From: Candidatus Peribacteraceae bacterium
GTDB lineage: Bacteria; Patescibacteriota; Gracilibacteria; Peribacterales; Peribacteraceae
NCBI GenBank assembly: GCA_028712095.1
Contig: JAQTQU010000009.1
Location: 1-35,080, forward strand
Reading direction: 5' to 3'
DNA length: 35,080 bases
This document shows, in pieces, positions 1 through 8,431 of the stretch; position 1 is the stretch's first letter; the number at the start of each line of letters is the position of its first letter. The notes beneath the pieces are model-generated. The model saw nothing but the letters and a program-made list of their open reading frames with translations, did no database searches and was not told the origin of the DNA. The position numbers were made by a program, and so were the translations under genes.

Positions 1-22
1 CTCTGGCGCAGCGCTTTCTTTA

Positions 23-56
23 GTCCTTTCTTTGTCGCGCCTGACAAAGAAAGGAC
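23..56. repeat. perfect 14-bp inverted repeat near the window edge
   Basis: Positions 23-36 and 43-56 are exact reverse complements around a 6-base loop. The hairpin lies 6 bp beyond the stop codon of the minus-strand membrane protein that ends at 63. Neither side carries a clear T-run, so it is only a possible terminator or mRNA 3'-end stabiliser. Confidence 0.5.
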
Positions 57-62
57 AAATAT

Positions 63-1727
63 TCACATCGTAACCTTGTAGAGCACCCACTTCCCCTCAT
101 CTTCACTGACAAGTGTTAAAGGAACCTTCAGTCGCTTCACGTCCCAATCCGGATACCGTAACACATCCCACAACACATACTGCACACCGTACTTCCCGAG
201 CGCCGCTTTGGGATCACTGTCCAGCCTCCTGCACGCCTCCTCAACCATGCGCACCTCTCTTTCGCGCACATCGGTGCCACGGTTGGCGGCGTTCGCATCG
301 GGCCAGACAAGATGAATCTGTTCGTCGATGCGGCGCTGTTCCGGCGGGAGCGGCAGGACTGTCAAACACCATCGTTCCGCGATCTCCTCGCTCTTGTAGA
401 ACGCGCTCTCGAGATAGATGGACATCACAATGTCATGCTGGGTCGATGAGGAAATGAATGCAGATGTGGTGCTATCGGAGAGAATCCGCGTGCGTGGCAG
501 AGCATCAAGCACCGGCAGTAACGTAGAGAAGTGCTGTTCTGAAAAACGGATGGGACGAACAGAGAACTGGGTGAGAACGGGACGGTTATCCCACGTGATA
601 GCCGCGAGCATGAGTGTCGATGCGGCTAACGGAATAATCAGCAGCATCCTTTCCCGCATGCGGTTTCCCGCAGAAAACACTGAAGAAGATAGGAGGAAGG
701 CGCAAACGGAGGCCAGCGCGATGGCGAAGGTGAAGTGCGAAGTGAACGCGAGCACGTGCCCGTGCACGACCTGTTGATTGATGACGACGAACACCGCCAT
801 CGGGAACAGGATGGCGTACTGCTTACTGCCCTGAAGCTCCGGCATCCTGCGACGCGCAAAAAGAAGAACCAAAGACATGAGCAGAAAGAGCGACGAGTAG
901 ATCCAGGATTCCGGAAGGTGTGTGAAATGCATCCCCTGTCGGAACGCCACCTCCGCATAGAGCGGATTTTGCATGGAATGCAGAATCGAAATGATGAACG
1001 GGCTCGCCGCGATGACGCCAACGGTCAGCAGAAGAAACATCCTTCTGGCACGCGACCTCCTGAAAGAAACGCTGCTTCGCTGGCGCCACCATGCCGCCAG
1101 CTCCCAGAGGAGCAGGAGCCCCGCATACGTCCAGGCGAACATCCATGCCCACAGGTACACGCCGAAGAGTACGCCAAGCAGAGCGCCGCCGAGGAGTGTG
1201 GCGGCAAGAGACCGACGCTCCAAAGCCCACATCATCAGAAGAATTGCGGACAGGACGAGGAGAAAGCTCTCGCGCTGATGAATGGGCCTGTTGAGCGAGT
1301 AGAGCAGCGGTAGCATGAAGAACAGCGCCCCTCCGAGGGTGCGGCGTCGCGAGAAACCGGCGAGCCTGAAAAAGAGGAGGAGTGAAAGGAAGAGCAAAAC
1401 AGGAACGACCGAATCCAGAATCTGGAACACGGTAGCGGCGCGCCACCCCGTCCATCGGAAAAGCATGCCTTCCACCTGCTCGATGAGCGCGAAGTGCATG
1501 CCTGAAACGTAGGGATCACCCACGTACGGCTGCGCCGATTGTTCCGGACGGCCGGTGAGCGCCTCTTCGAGGCGCGCGAGGTACTGGTACTCGTCGGAGT
1601 TGAGATGTACCAGAACCCCTTGCGACTCCGGCTGCATCGAGTAGAGCAACTGGGGAACTTGCAGTATGGCTGCAAGCAGCAGAGCACAGCCTCCGACAAT
1701 AAAAAACCACTTCGTGCGATCAGTCAT
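63..1727 (-). CDS. multi-pass membrane protein, GT-C glycosyltransferase-like
   Basis: A 554-residue protein with about ten or more hydrophobic segments. The first spans residues 8-30 and is followed by an outside loop containing Asp45-Glu46-Tyr47. An acidic motif in the first external loop is the usual mark of GT-C enzymes, which transfer sugars from polyprenyl-phosphate carriers on the outer face of the membrane. The C-terminal 130 residues or so are soluble. The gene lies 19 bp downstream of a DPM1-like GT2 gene (1747-2436) on the same strand. That pairing suggests the GT2 makes the lipid-linked donor and this protein uses it. No family signature is strong enough to name the acceptor; an oligosaccharyltransferase-like or O-mannosyltransferase-like role is possible. 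Confidence 0.7.
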   Translation of the reverse strand: MTDRTKWFFIVGGCALLLAAILQVPQLLYSMQPESQGVLVHLNSDEYQYLARLEEALTGRPEQSAQPYVGDPYVSGMHFALIEQVEGMLFRWTGWRAATVFQILDSVVPVLLFLSLLLFFRLAGFSRRRTLGGALFFMLPLLYSLNRPIHQRESFLLVLSAILLMMWALERRSLAATLLGGALLGVLFGVYLWAWMFAWTYAGLLLLWELAAWWRQRSSVSFRRSRARRMFLLLTVGVIAASPFIISILHSMQNPLYAEVAFRQGMHFTHLPESWIYSSLFLLMSLVLLFARRRMPELQGSKQYAILFPMAVFVVINQQVVHGHVLAFTSHFTFAIALASVCAFLLSSSVFSAGNRMRERMLLIIPLAASTLMLAAITWDNRPVLTQFSVRPIRFSEQHFSTLLPVLDALPRTRILSDSTTSAFISSSTQHDIVMSIYLESAFYKSEEIAERWCLTVLPLPPEQRRIDEQIHLVWPDANAANRGTDVREREVRMVEEACRRLDSDPKAALGKYGVQYVLWDVLRYPDWDVKRLKVPLTLVSEDEGKWVLYKVTM

Positions 1728-1746
1728 ACGAAGAGAATATCAGAAA

Positions 1747-2436
1747 TCACGCCAGACCGAGACGGACCTTTACCATCATGAAAAGCCCCTTCCACGCATC
1801 GTGGAAGTTGATCTTTTTCCCCTCCTCCAACGTGCGAGGATGGTACGAAATGGGTACTTCGACGATGGGAATCCCGCGCCTGAGCAGCTTGGCGCTGATT
1901 TCCGCCTCCATTTCAAACCCGGTTGATCGGAGGGCGAGGGACCGCATGACGGAAATGGGCAGCAGTTTGTAACAGGTGTAGGAATCGGTGACTCGCCTGA
2001 AGAAGAGCAGGCTCAAAACGGCGCTCAACACCTTGTTCCCCCAGAGAAAACGCCGGTAGAGGCAGGGATTGGGCCTGAGGAAACGGGAACCAAAGACGGC
2101 GCATCCGGGAGAGGCGAGCGCGGCCGAAAGCAATGTGCGGATTTCCGCAGGATCGTACTCCATGTCCGCATCCTGAATGACCACATAGGGAGCGTGCACG
2201 TGCGAAAGGCCGGTGCGGATGGCATCGCCCTTGCCGCCGTTTTGCTTGGTGATGACCTGATCCTGCGACCGTGCGAGACGGCGCAGAATCTCGAGAGACC
2301 GGTCTCTGGACCCATCGTCCACAAAAATCACCTCCGTGGCATCGTCGCATACTGCAAAAATACGCGGCATGATCGCCTCGAGCGTGCGCTCCTCGTTGTA
2401 GACCGGGATGATGATGGTCAGACGCGGCGATTCCAT
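1747..2436 (-). CDS. GT2 family glycosyltransferase, DPM1-like
   Basis: A 229-residue GT-A fold enzyme. The start at 2436 gives the sequence MESPRLTIIIPVYNEE, the canonical GT2 beginning. An in-frame ATG 14 codons upstream would add residues unlike the family. The nucleotide-binding VDDGSRD and the catalytic DAD (in VVIQDADMEYD) are both present, as is the KQNGGKGDAIRTG segment typical of polyprenyl-phosphate hexose synthases. It likely transfers a hexose from a nucleotide sugar to polyprenyl phosphate on the cytoplasmic face. There is no C-terminal membrane pair, so it is a soluble DPM1-type enzyme. A TATTCT box 14 bases before the ATG suggests a transcript with almost no leader. The next gene downstream is the GT-C-like membrane protein. 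Confidence 0.88.
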   Translation of the reverse strand: MESPRLTIIIPVYNEERTLEAIMPRIFAVCDDATEVIFVDDGSRDRSLEILRRLARSQDQVITKQNGGKGDAIRTGLSHVHAPYVVIQDADMEYDPAEIRTLLSAALASPGCAVFGSRFLRPNPCLYRRFLWGNKVLSAVLSLLFFRRVTDSYTCYKLLPISVMRSLALRSTGFEMEAEISAKLLRRGIPIVEVPISYHPRTLEEGKKINFHDAWKGLFMMVKVRLGLA

Positions 2437-2521
2437 ACAAGAGCAGAATACGGCTTTGGTGCGCGCATCGTCCAGCATTGGCAGAATTGCCGCAAGAGAT
2501 TTCAGCTGTTACGCTCACTGC

Positions 2522-3853
2522 ATGCGTAGTCAGGTTTGGGCCAAAGATACGTGGATCCTGGCGGCAATCGTGCTGCTGGGGCTTACGCTCCGCCTGTTTT
2601 CACTCTCCTGGAATATCTTCCCCCACGCTGATGTTGGGGGCGATGTGACAGTGGGAGCACTCTTTCTGCAGACAGGCAGCCTCTGGGAAGAAGCCCCCGA
2701 TCCTCTGGCCCCACGCCATCCCACCCTGTTCCCCATCGATTCCCGCACAGGCATCCCCGCCATGCAGCATGGACCCGTGTGGGTACTGCTCGGAAGCGGC
2801 CTCGCGAGCCTGTGGCACGGATATACAGAAGCAGATGTGTATTTCGCTCTTCGTCTGCTTTCTGTCGTATGCGGAACAGCGCTGATCATGATGCTGTGGG
2901 TGGTGGCACACGCGCTCAACGGAAGAGAGGGCGCGCTCGCGTGTGCACTTTGGGCCAGTATGTCGTATCTGCTGATCGACTATTCCGGTAACGGCGCGTT
3001 CTATGCTCTACAAGGCACGCTCTACCTGCTGTGGATCCTGATCGCACTTCGGAAGCCTTCGGCGAAACGGGCGGCGGCCCTCGGAGCCGTGACTGGATGC
3101 GCCTACCTCGTGAATTATCAATCCATTATTCTGCTGCCTGCCTCGATCATTCTTGAGATCTTCCAATACAAACAGGGACGCCAGTGCCTGCTCAACATGG
3201 TCGTCGTGACGGTGATGGCAGGCCTTCTCGCCTCTCCGTGTCTGATTCGTAATGCCATTCTCGTGGGGGATCCCTTCGGTCATCATCTCGTGAATTCGAA
3301 TTATGTTTTTTCGAAATCCGGTATTCACGCCACCGTGGTGGACAACGTGTACCGATTCCCGAGCAAACGAGAACAACTGACTGCAATCCTCAGCATGGTC
3401 ATGACCTCCTGGTTGCCGAACAATTCCTTCTACATTGCACGAAAGCTCTTCGTTCTGGCTCCCATCGCATTCATCTTCTTCAGTTACGGGCTCATCGGGC
3501 AGGTGCTCACGCGCTCCCGCCGACGCCTGCTTCTGCCGGTTTTACTGCTCTTCGCCGTCCACTTTCTCATTTCGGCCAGCTGGCCCATCACGAAGTTCCG
3601 CTTCTTAGTCCCACTGCTCCCTTTGGTTTTTCTGCTCTCGTACGACGCCATCCGCCATTTCGTGAACAATCAACGAACACGGACGCTCTGGGTGATACTC
3701 ATCACAATCGCTATCTGCTCAGGCTCGGCGCTCACGTACCTCTCCGTCCCCACGCACACCTACTACTACGACGGAGCCATCACCACCGACCCCTTCAGCG
3801 GCCGCGGTGAATGGAACTACCTGCGTGACAAAGGCTACCTCCCCTCCCCATGA
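2522..3853 (+). CDS. membrane GT-C glycosyltransferase (PMT/ArnT-like)
   Basis: A 443-residue integral membrane protein with about ten predicted helices. After the first helix comes an external loop with Asp37 and Asp41 (HADVGGDV), matching the acidic first-loop motif of the dolichyl-phosphate-mannose and ArnT-like GT-C families. The start at 2522 follows the weak extended -10 element TGTTACGCT by 12 bases. A longer frame beginning at 2408 runs over the divergent GT2 gene and is unlikely. Its stop overlaps the start of a 30-codon membrane peptide by the sequence ATGA. It is divergent from the GT2/GT-C pair on the left, so the two units may share the region 2437-2521. The substrate is unknown. 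Confidence 0.75.
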   Translation: MRSQVWAKDTWILAAIVLLGLTLRLFSLSWNIFPHADVGGDVTVGALFLQTGSLWEEAPDPLAPRHPTLFPIDSRTGIPAMQHGPVWVLLGSGLASLWHGYTEADVYFALRLLSVVCGTALIMMLWVVAHALNGREGALACALWASMSYLLIDYSGNGAFYALQGTLYLLWILIALRKPSAKRAAALGAVTGCAYLVNYQSIILLPASIILEIFQYKQGRQCLLNMVVVTVMAGLLASPCLIRNAILVGDPFGHHLVNSNYVFSKSGIHATVVDNVYRFPSKREQLTAILSMVMTSWLPNNSFYIARKLFVLAPIAFIFFSYGLIGQVLTRSRRRLLLPVLLLFAVHFLISASWPITKFRFLVPLLPLVFLLSYDAIRHFVNNQRTRTLWVILITIAICSGSALTYLSVPTHTYYYDGAITTDPFSGRGEWNYLRDKGYLPSP

Positions 3854-3942
3854 AAACGCTCCGCATCATCCTCTACGTACTGGTGACGGGCTGCCTGCTC
3901 TTCACGTTCGTGAACGGAGTGCTGATGCGGCTGACCATTTGA
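3850..3942 (+). CDS. 30-residue single-helix membrane peptide
   Basis: An ATG overlaps the TGA of the upstream GT-C gene by four bases (ATGA), the arrangement used by real co-translated genes in this window. The product is Lys-Thr-Leu-Arg followed by a hydrophobic helix of about 20 residues, ending in Arg-Leu-Thr-Ile. It looks like a small membrane subunit or stabiliser of the glycosyltransferase, but no homologue is recognised. The chance that it is a spurious short frame is real. Confidence 0.45.
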   Translation: MKTLRIILYVLVTGCLLFTFVNGVLMRLTI

Positions 3943-3998
3943 TGAGCCATAAATAACAACAAACAAAACACCGACAGAAACAAACGAAATATCGGAAA

Positions 3999-4027
3999 CC
4001 CGACTATGCGGCGGCCTAAGCGTCGGG
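3999..4027. terminator. stem-loop between convergent genes
   Basis: CCCGAC (3999-4004) pairs with GTCGGG (4022-4027). It sits in the 107-bp gap between the plus-strand GT-C/peptide unit and the minus-strand GT4 operon. The preceding sequence (3951-3968) is rich in AACAAACAAAAC. No T-run follows, so termination is a guess from position. Confidence 0.3.
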
Positions 4028-4049
4028 GATCATAAGCGAAGCGTTTTCT

Positions 4050-5090
4050 TCACTCCATCTCCTTCACCAACCTCGCAATTAACTTTGCAAGACTATGATT
4101 TTCCATCACTCTCTTTCGCAACTCTTCGCTTAAGGCGGCTCTTTCGGACGGGGGCAGTGACAATAGTTTTTCCGCAATATTCCCCATCGTCTCATCAGTC
4201 GCACGACAGCTCTCCGGCAGAACCTCCTGCGCGACACTGCTGGATGACACGACGGGACACCCCGAAGCCATGGCTTCCAATACGGCTTTATCCAGACCTC
4301 CGACACACGCATGAAGCATCAAATCTGCCCTCCGCAGGAACCCGGGCATCTCTGCCGGATCCACCCAGTGCACCGTCACGCGTCCGATGACGCCAAGCTG
4401 CATCATCAAGGTTTGCACTCTCTCCCACTCCCCTTCGTCCGCCTGCGTCACGACCCCGCCGGCAATAACCAGGCGAGACATTTGGGGAAGCGTGGCAAAC
4501 GCACGAAGAATCACATCGTACCGCTTGGAACGGGTGATGCGCCCCACCGAGACGATGAGGCCCGGTTCTCGGTTCTCCCCTCTCCCTCCGGGAGAGGGGT
4601 TGGGGGTGAGGGGCAGAGAAAAGACCTCCGCATCAATCCCGTGCCCCGTCACGACTTGCTTGCGATGGGGACGAGGCAATCCCTGCACTGTGGCCGAAAA
4701 GACTTTTCGAGCGAGGAGGAGCGCGAGACTCAGGCGCCAACTCCCGCGGCGGATTTCATACCAGAGGTAGATGCGCTTGCGCAGCAGGAACAAGGCCGGC
4801 CATCCGAGGATCACCCACACCGGCGTCATGTGGACGAACACACAGTCGTAGTTGTTTCGCTCACGACAGAGAAGCCACCAGAAACGCAGAATTTGCCACC
4901 ACACCGACATGCCCTGCTCCTTGCCAAGGGAAAAAACCGCCGCATCGGCAGGAAGAGCTGCTGCTCCGACGTACTGCGCCACAACCGTAAGATGCTCAGT
5001 GCGGGACGCGAATGCCACCATCCACCGGTGAAAGAATCCCAGAATGGGATCGGAGGAATCGGCCTTCTGCGTGACAACGAGGAGTTTCAT
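4050..5090 (-). CDS. GT4 family glycosyltransferase
   Basis: A 346-residue GT-B enzyme. The N-terminal half has the Rossmann start MKLLVVTQKAD. The C-terminal half has the domain hinge LIVSVGRITRSKRYDVILRA and the donor-site segment GLDKAVLEAMASGCPVV with the conserved Glu. It would transfer a sugar from a nucleotide donor onto a growing lipid-linked glycan at the inner membrane face. It is the last gene of a three-GT4 operon (7395 to 4050), overlapping its upstream neighbour by ATGA at 5087-5090. Between the two domains an in-frame palindromic repeat (4577-4599 and flank) is translated as LTPNPSPGGRGE. This linker probably tolerates the insertion. Confidence 0.88.
   Translation of the reverse strand: MKLLVVTQKADSSDPILGFFHRWMVAFASRTEHLTVVAQYVGAAALPADAAVFSLGKEQGMSVWWQILRFWWLLCRERNNYDCVFVHMTPVWVILGWPALFLLRKRIYLWYEIRRGSWRLSLALLLARKVFSATVQGLPRPHRKQVVTGHGIDAEVFSLPLTPNPSPGGRGENREPGLIVSVGRITRSKRYDVILRAFATLPQMSRLVIAGGVVTQADEGEWERVQTLMMQLGVIGRVTVHWVDPAEMPGFLRRADLMLHACVGGLDKAVLEAMASGCPVVSSSSVAQEVLPESCRATDETMGNIAEKLLSLPPSERAALSEELRKRVMENHSLAKLIARLVKEME
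4577..4618. repeat. CCCCTCTCCC palindromic repeat inside a GT4 gene
   Basis: The core 4577-4599 is a near-perfect palindrome (CCCCTCTCCC, then GGGAGAGGGG), followed by a G-rich tail. It is read in frame as LTPNPSPGGRG. The same family occurs at 16307-16350 and three times at 13167-13425, always in glycosyltransferase genes. Such TPNPSP-type repeats are known as dispersed elements in several bacterial groups. Confidence 0.8.
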
Positions 5091-6226
5091 GCGCGCGGGG
5101 GCACAATGGATTTGAGGAAGTCCGCGTACTTCCGAATGAGAGTTTCGCGATCGAATCGGTCGAGGACCTTGCGCGCCTCCTTTCCCAGGCGTTCACGTGC
5201 GGCGTCGTCCTCGATGAGATGCATGATCTTGCGCCGCAGATCCCCTTTACTCCCGTCCGTGAAGATGCCGTTCACGCCCTCCTCGATCACTTCGGGCATG
5301 ACACCCACCGGCGTGGCGATGACGGGCATCCCCATACCCATGGCCTCAAGCGCGCTCCGGGGACCCCCTTCACTCAGGGAATTCATCACGAACATCCGGG
5401 CCGTGAGCACGGCTCCCACCACGTCCTCGGCGGTGGGCAACCAACCGAGAAAGTTGATGCGCTTTCCCATCTTCAGCTCCTTCGCCAGTTGCTCGCAGCG
5501 CTTGCGTTCCGGTCCGTCGCCGATCACGAGCAGACGCACTTCGGGAATATCCGCGACAGCCGCGATGAGCTCGTGAAGCTGTTTGTTGCGCACGAGCCGC
5601 CCGCAGAAGGAGACATCGTACGAAACTGGCGGACGGACATCTTTGGTGAGGAGCACGCGGTCGAGGTAGAACGACGGAACGACCTGCACCTTGGAGGATT
5701 CCACGCCCCATGTTTCGAGAAGAGAGCGTGCGTGCGTATTCACCACCCGAACTTTTGCCGCGCGGCGCGCGTGTCGCGGGAGAATGAAGCGTGAGAGGAT
5801 CCGGCCGATCGTCTCGCCGAGCGAGGCCGCACGCGGGTACCCCACAACATGATGAATCTCGATGGCAAATGGCATTCCGGTACGTCGTGCAAGCAGACGG
5901 GCACCCACGCCGTTATAGAAGGGAGGAAAATCGTGGACCGTCATCACATCGTGACGGTGTTCGGCGGCGAGTTCCTTTCCACGCTTGAAAATCCAGAATG
6001 GCTGGTACCAGAGCCCCTTCGGTGAAGGATGGAAATGCACTTCACCTCCCCCGTCCTGGATCGGGACTGCGGCCCTCTCGCCCGGACGGACAGAAAAGGC
6101 AGGCGCGCGCGGACAGATGATGTCGATGCGATCCCAATGCTTGCGGAGCTCCTGCAGCGTGTACCAGAAGGCACCCCGCTTGCCGTGGAGGACCGATCGA
6201 TCCCCGCTGATCATAAGAAGTTTCAT
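5087..6226 (-). CDS. GT4 family glycosyltransferase
   Basis: A 379-residue GT-B enzyme. The start at 6226 (MKLLMISGDRSVL) overlaps the upstream gene's stop by ATGA, so it is preferred to a start 15 codons earlier. The N-terminal domain contains the acceptor-side segment TVHDFPPFYNGVGARLLARR. The C-terminal domain has VSFCGRLVRNKQLHELIAAVAD and NSLSEGGPRSALEAMGMGMPVIATPVG, the E-x7-E donor-binding motif of GT4. It is the middle gene of the three-GT4 operon. It likely adds one sugar residue in the assembly of a surface glycan. The specificity cannot be read from sequence. Confidence 0.9.
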   Translation of the reverse strand: MKLLMISGDRSVLHGKRGAFWYTLQELRKHWDRIDIICPRAPAFSVRPGERAAVPIQDGGGEVHFHPSPKGLWYQPFWIFKRGKELAAEHRHDVMTVHDFPPFYNGVGARLLARRTGMPFAIEIHHVVGYPRAASLGETIGRILSRFILPRHARRAAKVRVVNTHARSLLETWGVESSKVQVVPSFYLDRVLLTKDVRPPVSYDVSFCGRLVRNKQLHELIAAVADIPEVRLLVIGDGPERKRCEQLAKELKMGKRINFLGWLPTAEDVVGAVLTARMFVMNSLSEGGPRSALEAMGMGMPVIATPVGVMPEVIEEGVNGIFTDGSKGDLRRKIMHLIEDDAARERLGKEARKVLDRFDRETLIRKYADFLKSIVPPRA

Positions 6227-7395
6227 AGACTCAAAAAAAGTTGGAGATGTTCGCGCGCGACTGCATCCCACCCGCGCGCCGGTGGCGGCAGAGCCGCGGC
6301 TTCCGCGATCTCACTATAGCGGGAACGTACGTCCGCAACCGTCTGCGCAAGTTGTTCCGGTGTTCTGATCTCGCGGAGCACCATGCCGCGCGTGAGCGCG
6401 TCGCCGAATCCCGTCGCGCGTGTGAGGAGCACCGGCAATCCTGCGGCGCGCGCCTCGAGAGCGACATTGGGGCTCAGTTCTGTGATAGAAGGGAGGACGA
6501 GTAAGTCGGCCTCGGCCAGTGTGCGCGCCTTGGCCGCTCCGCCCTGCGACGAGAGGAATATGACACGATCACCGAGTTTGAGCTCCTCCGTGAGCGTGCG
6601 GAGCGGTTTTTCCATGGGACCGTTGCCCACGAACGTGAGCGTGCACTGAGAGAGGAACGCGAGCGACCGAAGGAGAACCGGGAGGTTCTTGAAAGCCACG
6701 AAGCGCCCCATGAAGAGCAACCGGAACGGTACATGTGCCGCGTGCGGTATCGGAATACCGGAAGGCAAGGCGTTCTCGATCACCGAGTGCATCGGAAGCC
6801 GGTACTGGGAACGGTAGAGCGTCTTCTGGAAATCGGTGGAAAAGACAATGTGATCGAATGACATGAGTATCTTCTGCATGATCCACTTGGATTGCGGCTT
6901 CGCTGCGTACCAATCCTTCAATCCTTTTGTGCCGCCGCGATCGGTGTACCGCTCCCAGAAAAAATCCCCGCCGAGGCGCAGCACTTTCTTAGGTTTACCC
7001 TGAGCCGCGCCGAAGGGTTTCTTGAGCCGCGCAAGTATGAGGGGAACGCCGACGCTCACCGACGAGAATGCTTCGACGATATCTGCGTCGGCTGCGACAC
7101 TCTTGAGCACTCTCGCATACCGCCACCACCGCAGTATCGGTCCACCGCTTCGGGGAACAACAGCCACTCGCCACCCTTCTTGATTCTCTTCCCCTTCGTC
7201 CTTACCTGTCCTGAGCGAAGTCGAAGGAGTCCTTAGTCCTAAGTCCTCTGTCCTAAGTTCCAAGTCCTTCTCTCCGTATGTCACCACCCTCACCTCATGT
7301 CCCAACCTCGAAAGCTCCTCAGCCACGCTACGGACGTACGTCGCCGGCCCGCCGATGTCGGGGGGGTAAATCCCGGTAGCAAGGATGATCTTCAT
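6223..7395 (-). CDS. GT4 family glycosyltransferase
   Basis: A 390-residue GT-B enzyme. It begins MKIILATGIYPPDIGGPATYV, the typical start with a Gly-Gly acceptor loop. The C-terminal half has LFMGRFVAFKNLPVLLRSL and SITELSPNVALEARAAGLPVLLT with the donor-site Glu pair. It is the first gene of the three-GT4 operon. Two copies of the CCCTGAGC...GAAGGG repeat are read in frame, as TPSTSLRTG near residue 60 and FGAAQGK near residue 130. A short array of LRTEDLGLRT-type repeats lies beside the first. The N-terminal domain is therefore enlarged by repeat-derived residues in surface loops. No Shine-Dalgarno sequence precedes the ATG. Confidence 0.88.
   Translation of the reverse strand: MKIILATGIYPPDIGGPATYVRSVAEELSRLGHEVRVVTYGEKDLELRTEDLGLRTPSTSLRTGKDEGEENQEGWRVAVVPRSGGPILRWWRYARVLKSVAADADIVEAFSSVSVGVPLILARLKKPFGAAQGKPKKVLRLGGDFFWERYTDRGGTKGLKDWYAAKPQSKWIMQKILMSFDHIVFSTDFQKTLYRSQYRLPMHSVIENALPSGIPIPHAAHVPFRLLFMGRFVAFKNLPVLLRSLAFLSQCTLTFVGNGPMEKPLRTLTEELKLGDRVIFLSSQGGAAKARTLAEADLLVLPSITELSPNVALEARAAGLPVLLTRATGFGDALTRGMVLREIRTPEQLAQTVADVRSRYSEIAEAAALPPPARGWDAVAREHLQLFLSL
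6998..7017. repeat. CCCTGAGC-N-GAAGGG dispersed repeat
   Basis: A short imperfect palindrome (CCCTGAGC, GCGCC, GAAGGG) inside the GT4 gene at 6223-7395. Related copies lie at 7210-7227, 7448-7467 and 15693-15711. Confidence 0.7.
7210..7227. repeat. CCTGAGC-N-GAAGG dispersed repeat
   Basis: CCTGAGCGAAGTCGAAGG, read on the minus strand as PSTSLRTG within the GT4 protein. Next to it (7228-7270) are several copies of AGTCCTTAGTCCT-like short repeats. Confidence 0.75.
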
Positions 7396-7501
7396 GCGAC
7401 AGGGAGAAAGGGTGCCTGCTTGCCCTGAGCGACCCCGAGCTTTCCTGCCCTGAGCGCAGTCGAAGGGCCGAGGGGGAGCCGAAGGGTGGCGAGGACGATC
7501 T
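7396..7501. repeat. repeat-rich gap between GT4 operon and recombinase
   Basis: The 106-bp gap contains one full CCCTGAGC...GTCGAAGGG copy (7448-7467) and one partial copy (7423-7440). Its right end (GATCTTCATAGGG, around 7497) echoes the start region of the neighbouring GT4 gene (GATCTTCATGCG, around 7388). A small local duplication therefore probably occurred here. No gene or RNA is seen. Confidence 0.6.
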
Positions 7502-8359
7502 TCATAGGGGGCTGCGAATATTCTTAAGTTGTGGATTCGTCACCCGCGTATAGCGCTGGGTCGTACGGATATTGGCATGACCGAGAAGTTCCTGCACATA
7601 CCGAACATCGACACCGTTCTCGAGAAGGTGCGTGGCAAAGCTGTGACGCAGAGAATGGAATGTGGCAGGGGTGGAAATTCCCGCTCGGGCGAGCGCCTTT
7701 GCAAAGATCATCTGCGCTGAACGGGCAGAGAGCCTGCCGCCCCGCTCGCTCTCGAACACAAGATCGTTGCCGGACTTTCCGGCAAGGAGATTGAGAAGAT
7801 CCGTCTTGATGCTCTGCGGCAAGACTGTCATGCGGTCTTTCTTCCCTTTTCCTTCTTTGATGTGAATTGTAAGCCCCGCGAGATCCAGATGCCCCGCGCG
7901 GAGATTAATGGCTTCGCTCACGCGCAAGCCGGATCCGTATGCCACCGCGAGGAGCAGCCGGTGCTTTGCGTTTTTTACAGCACCGAGCAGCTTGTTCACA
8001 TCGCCGCGAGAGAGCACCGCAGGCAGAGCACTCGCCTCCTTCGCGGGGCGGATAGAGATCGATTTTCTCAGACGAAGAACATCCCTGTAGAAAAACTTTA
8101 TGGCATGGAGGAGGAGATTTCTCGTTGTCGCCGCTGCACCATCCTGCTCGCGCTTAAGCAAAAACTCCCGGATATTCTCTTCATCCAAAGACGAAAGGGC
8201 ATTCTTCTTGTACAGAAAATACTGACGCAGCGCATGGAGGTACGCATCAATCGTCCTCCGGCTAAACCCCCGCAGGCGCATATCTTCCTGCGCCCTCTCA
8301 AGCGCCGGCTCCATCGTCATAGCTTTTAAGTACTGCGCAACATCCTGCATAAGTGTCAT
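7502..8359 (-). CDS. integron-integrase-like tyrosine recombinase
   Basis: A 285-residue site-specific recombinase with an N-terminal SAM-like core-binding domain (about 15-95) and a catalytic domain (about 110-275). All catalytic residues are visible: Arg146 (GSGLRVSEA), a Lys in GKGKKDR (171-174), His235 and Arg238 (HSLRHSFATHLL), His261 (LLGHANI) and Tyr270 (QRYT). The sequence ends in IRSPL, matching the VRSPLD end of IntI proteins. However, only about 50 residues separate LPQS from HSLRH, so the roughly 40-residue extra patch of IntI is missing. It is transcribed away from an attI-like region and two attC-like sites, the classical integron layout. A TATACG box overlaps the first direct repeat of the attI-like region. 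An XerC/XerD-like role in chromosome dimer resolution is the alternative. Confidence 0.9.
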   Translation of the reverse strand: MTLMQDVAQYLKAMTMEPALERAQEDMRLRGFSRRTIDAYLHALRQYFLYKKNALSSLDEENIREFLLKREQDGAAATTRNLLLHAIKFFYRDVLRLRKSISIRPAKEASALPAVLSRGDVNKLLGAVKNAKHRLLLAVAYGSGLRVSEAINLRAGHLDLAGLTIHIKEGKGKKDRMTVLPQSIKTDLLNLLAGKSGNDLVFESERGGRLSARSAQMIFAKALARAGISTPATFHSLRHSFATHLLENGVDVRYVQELLGHANIRTTQRYTRVTNPQLKNIRSPL

Positions 8360-8369
8360 CCTATCTTCA

Positions 8370-8431
8370 TTCGTATAAGATGCAATATTTGTTGTTAGGG
8401 AAATGACTCTTCGTATAGGAAGGAGTTATGT
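8370..8431 (+). other. attI-like recombination region
   Basis: Directly upstream of the recombinase start lie two direct repeats of TTCGTATA(A/G)GA (8370-8380 and 8410-8420, 40 bp apart). The box GTTATGT (8425-8431) follows. Integron attI sites are built the same way, with recombinase-binding direct repeats next to a GTTRRRY-type crossover box. The predicted crossover is between G8425 and T8426, where the first cassette begins. The overlap with the recombinase promoter would allow autoregulation. This is inferred from layout; recombination has not been shown. Confidence 0.55.

Noticed and set aside
4311-5576. 421-codon plus-strand open frame across two GT4 genes
   Set aside because: It is antisense to two clear glycosyltransferases and low in recognisable structure; composition is that of a shadow.
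7502-8359. Bona fide IntI integrase
   Set aside because: The IntI-specific insertion between the catalytic Lys region and HxxR is missing, so it is called IntI-like only.
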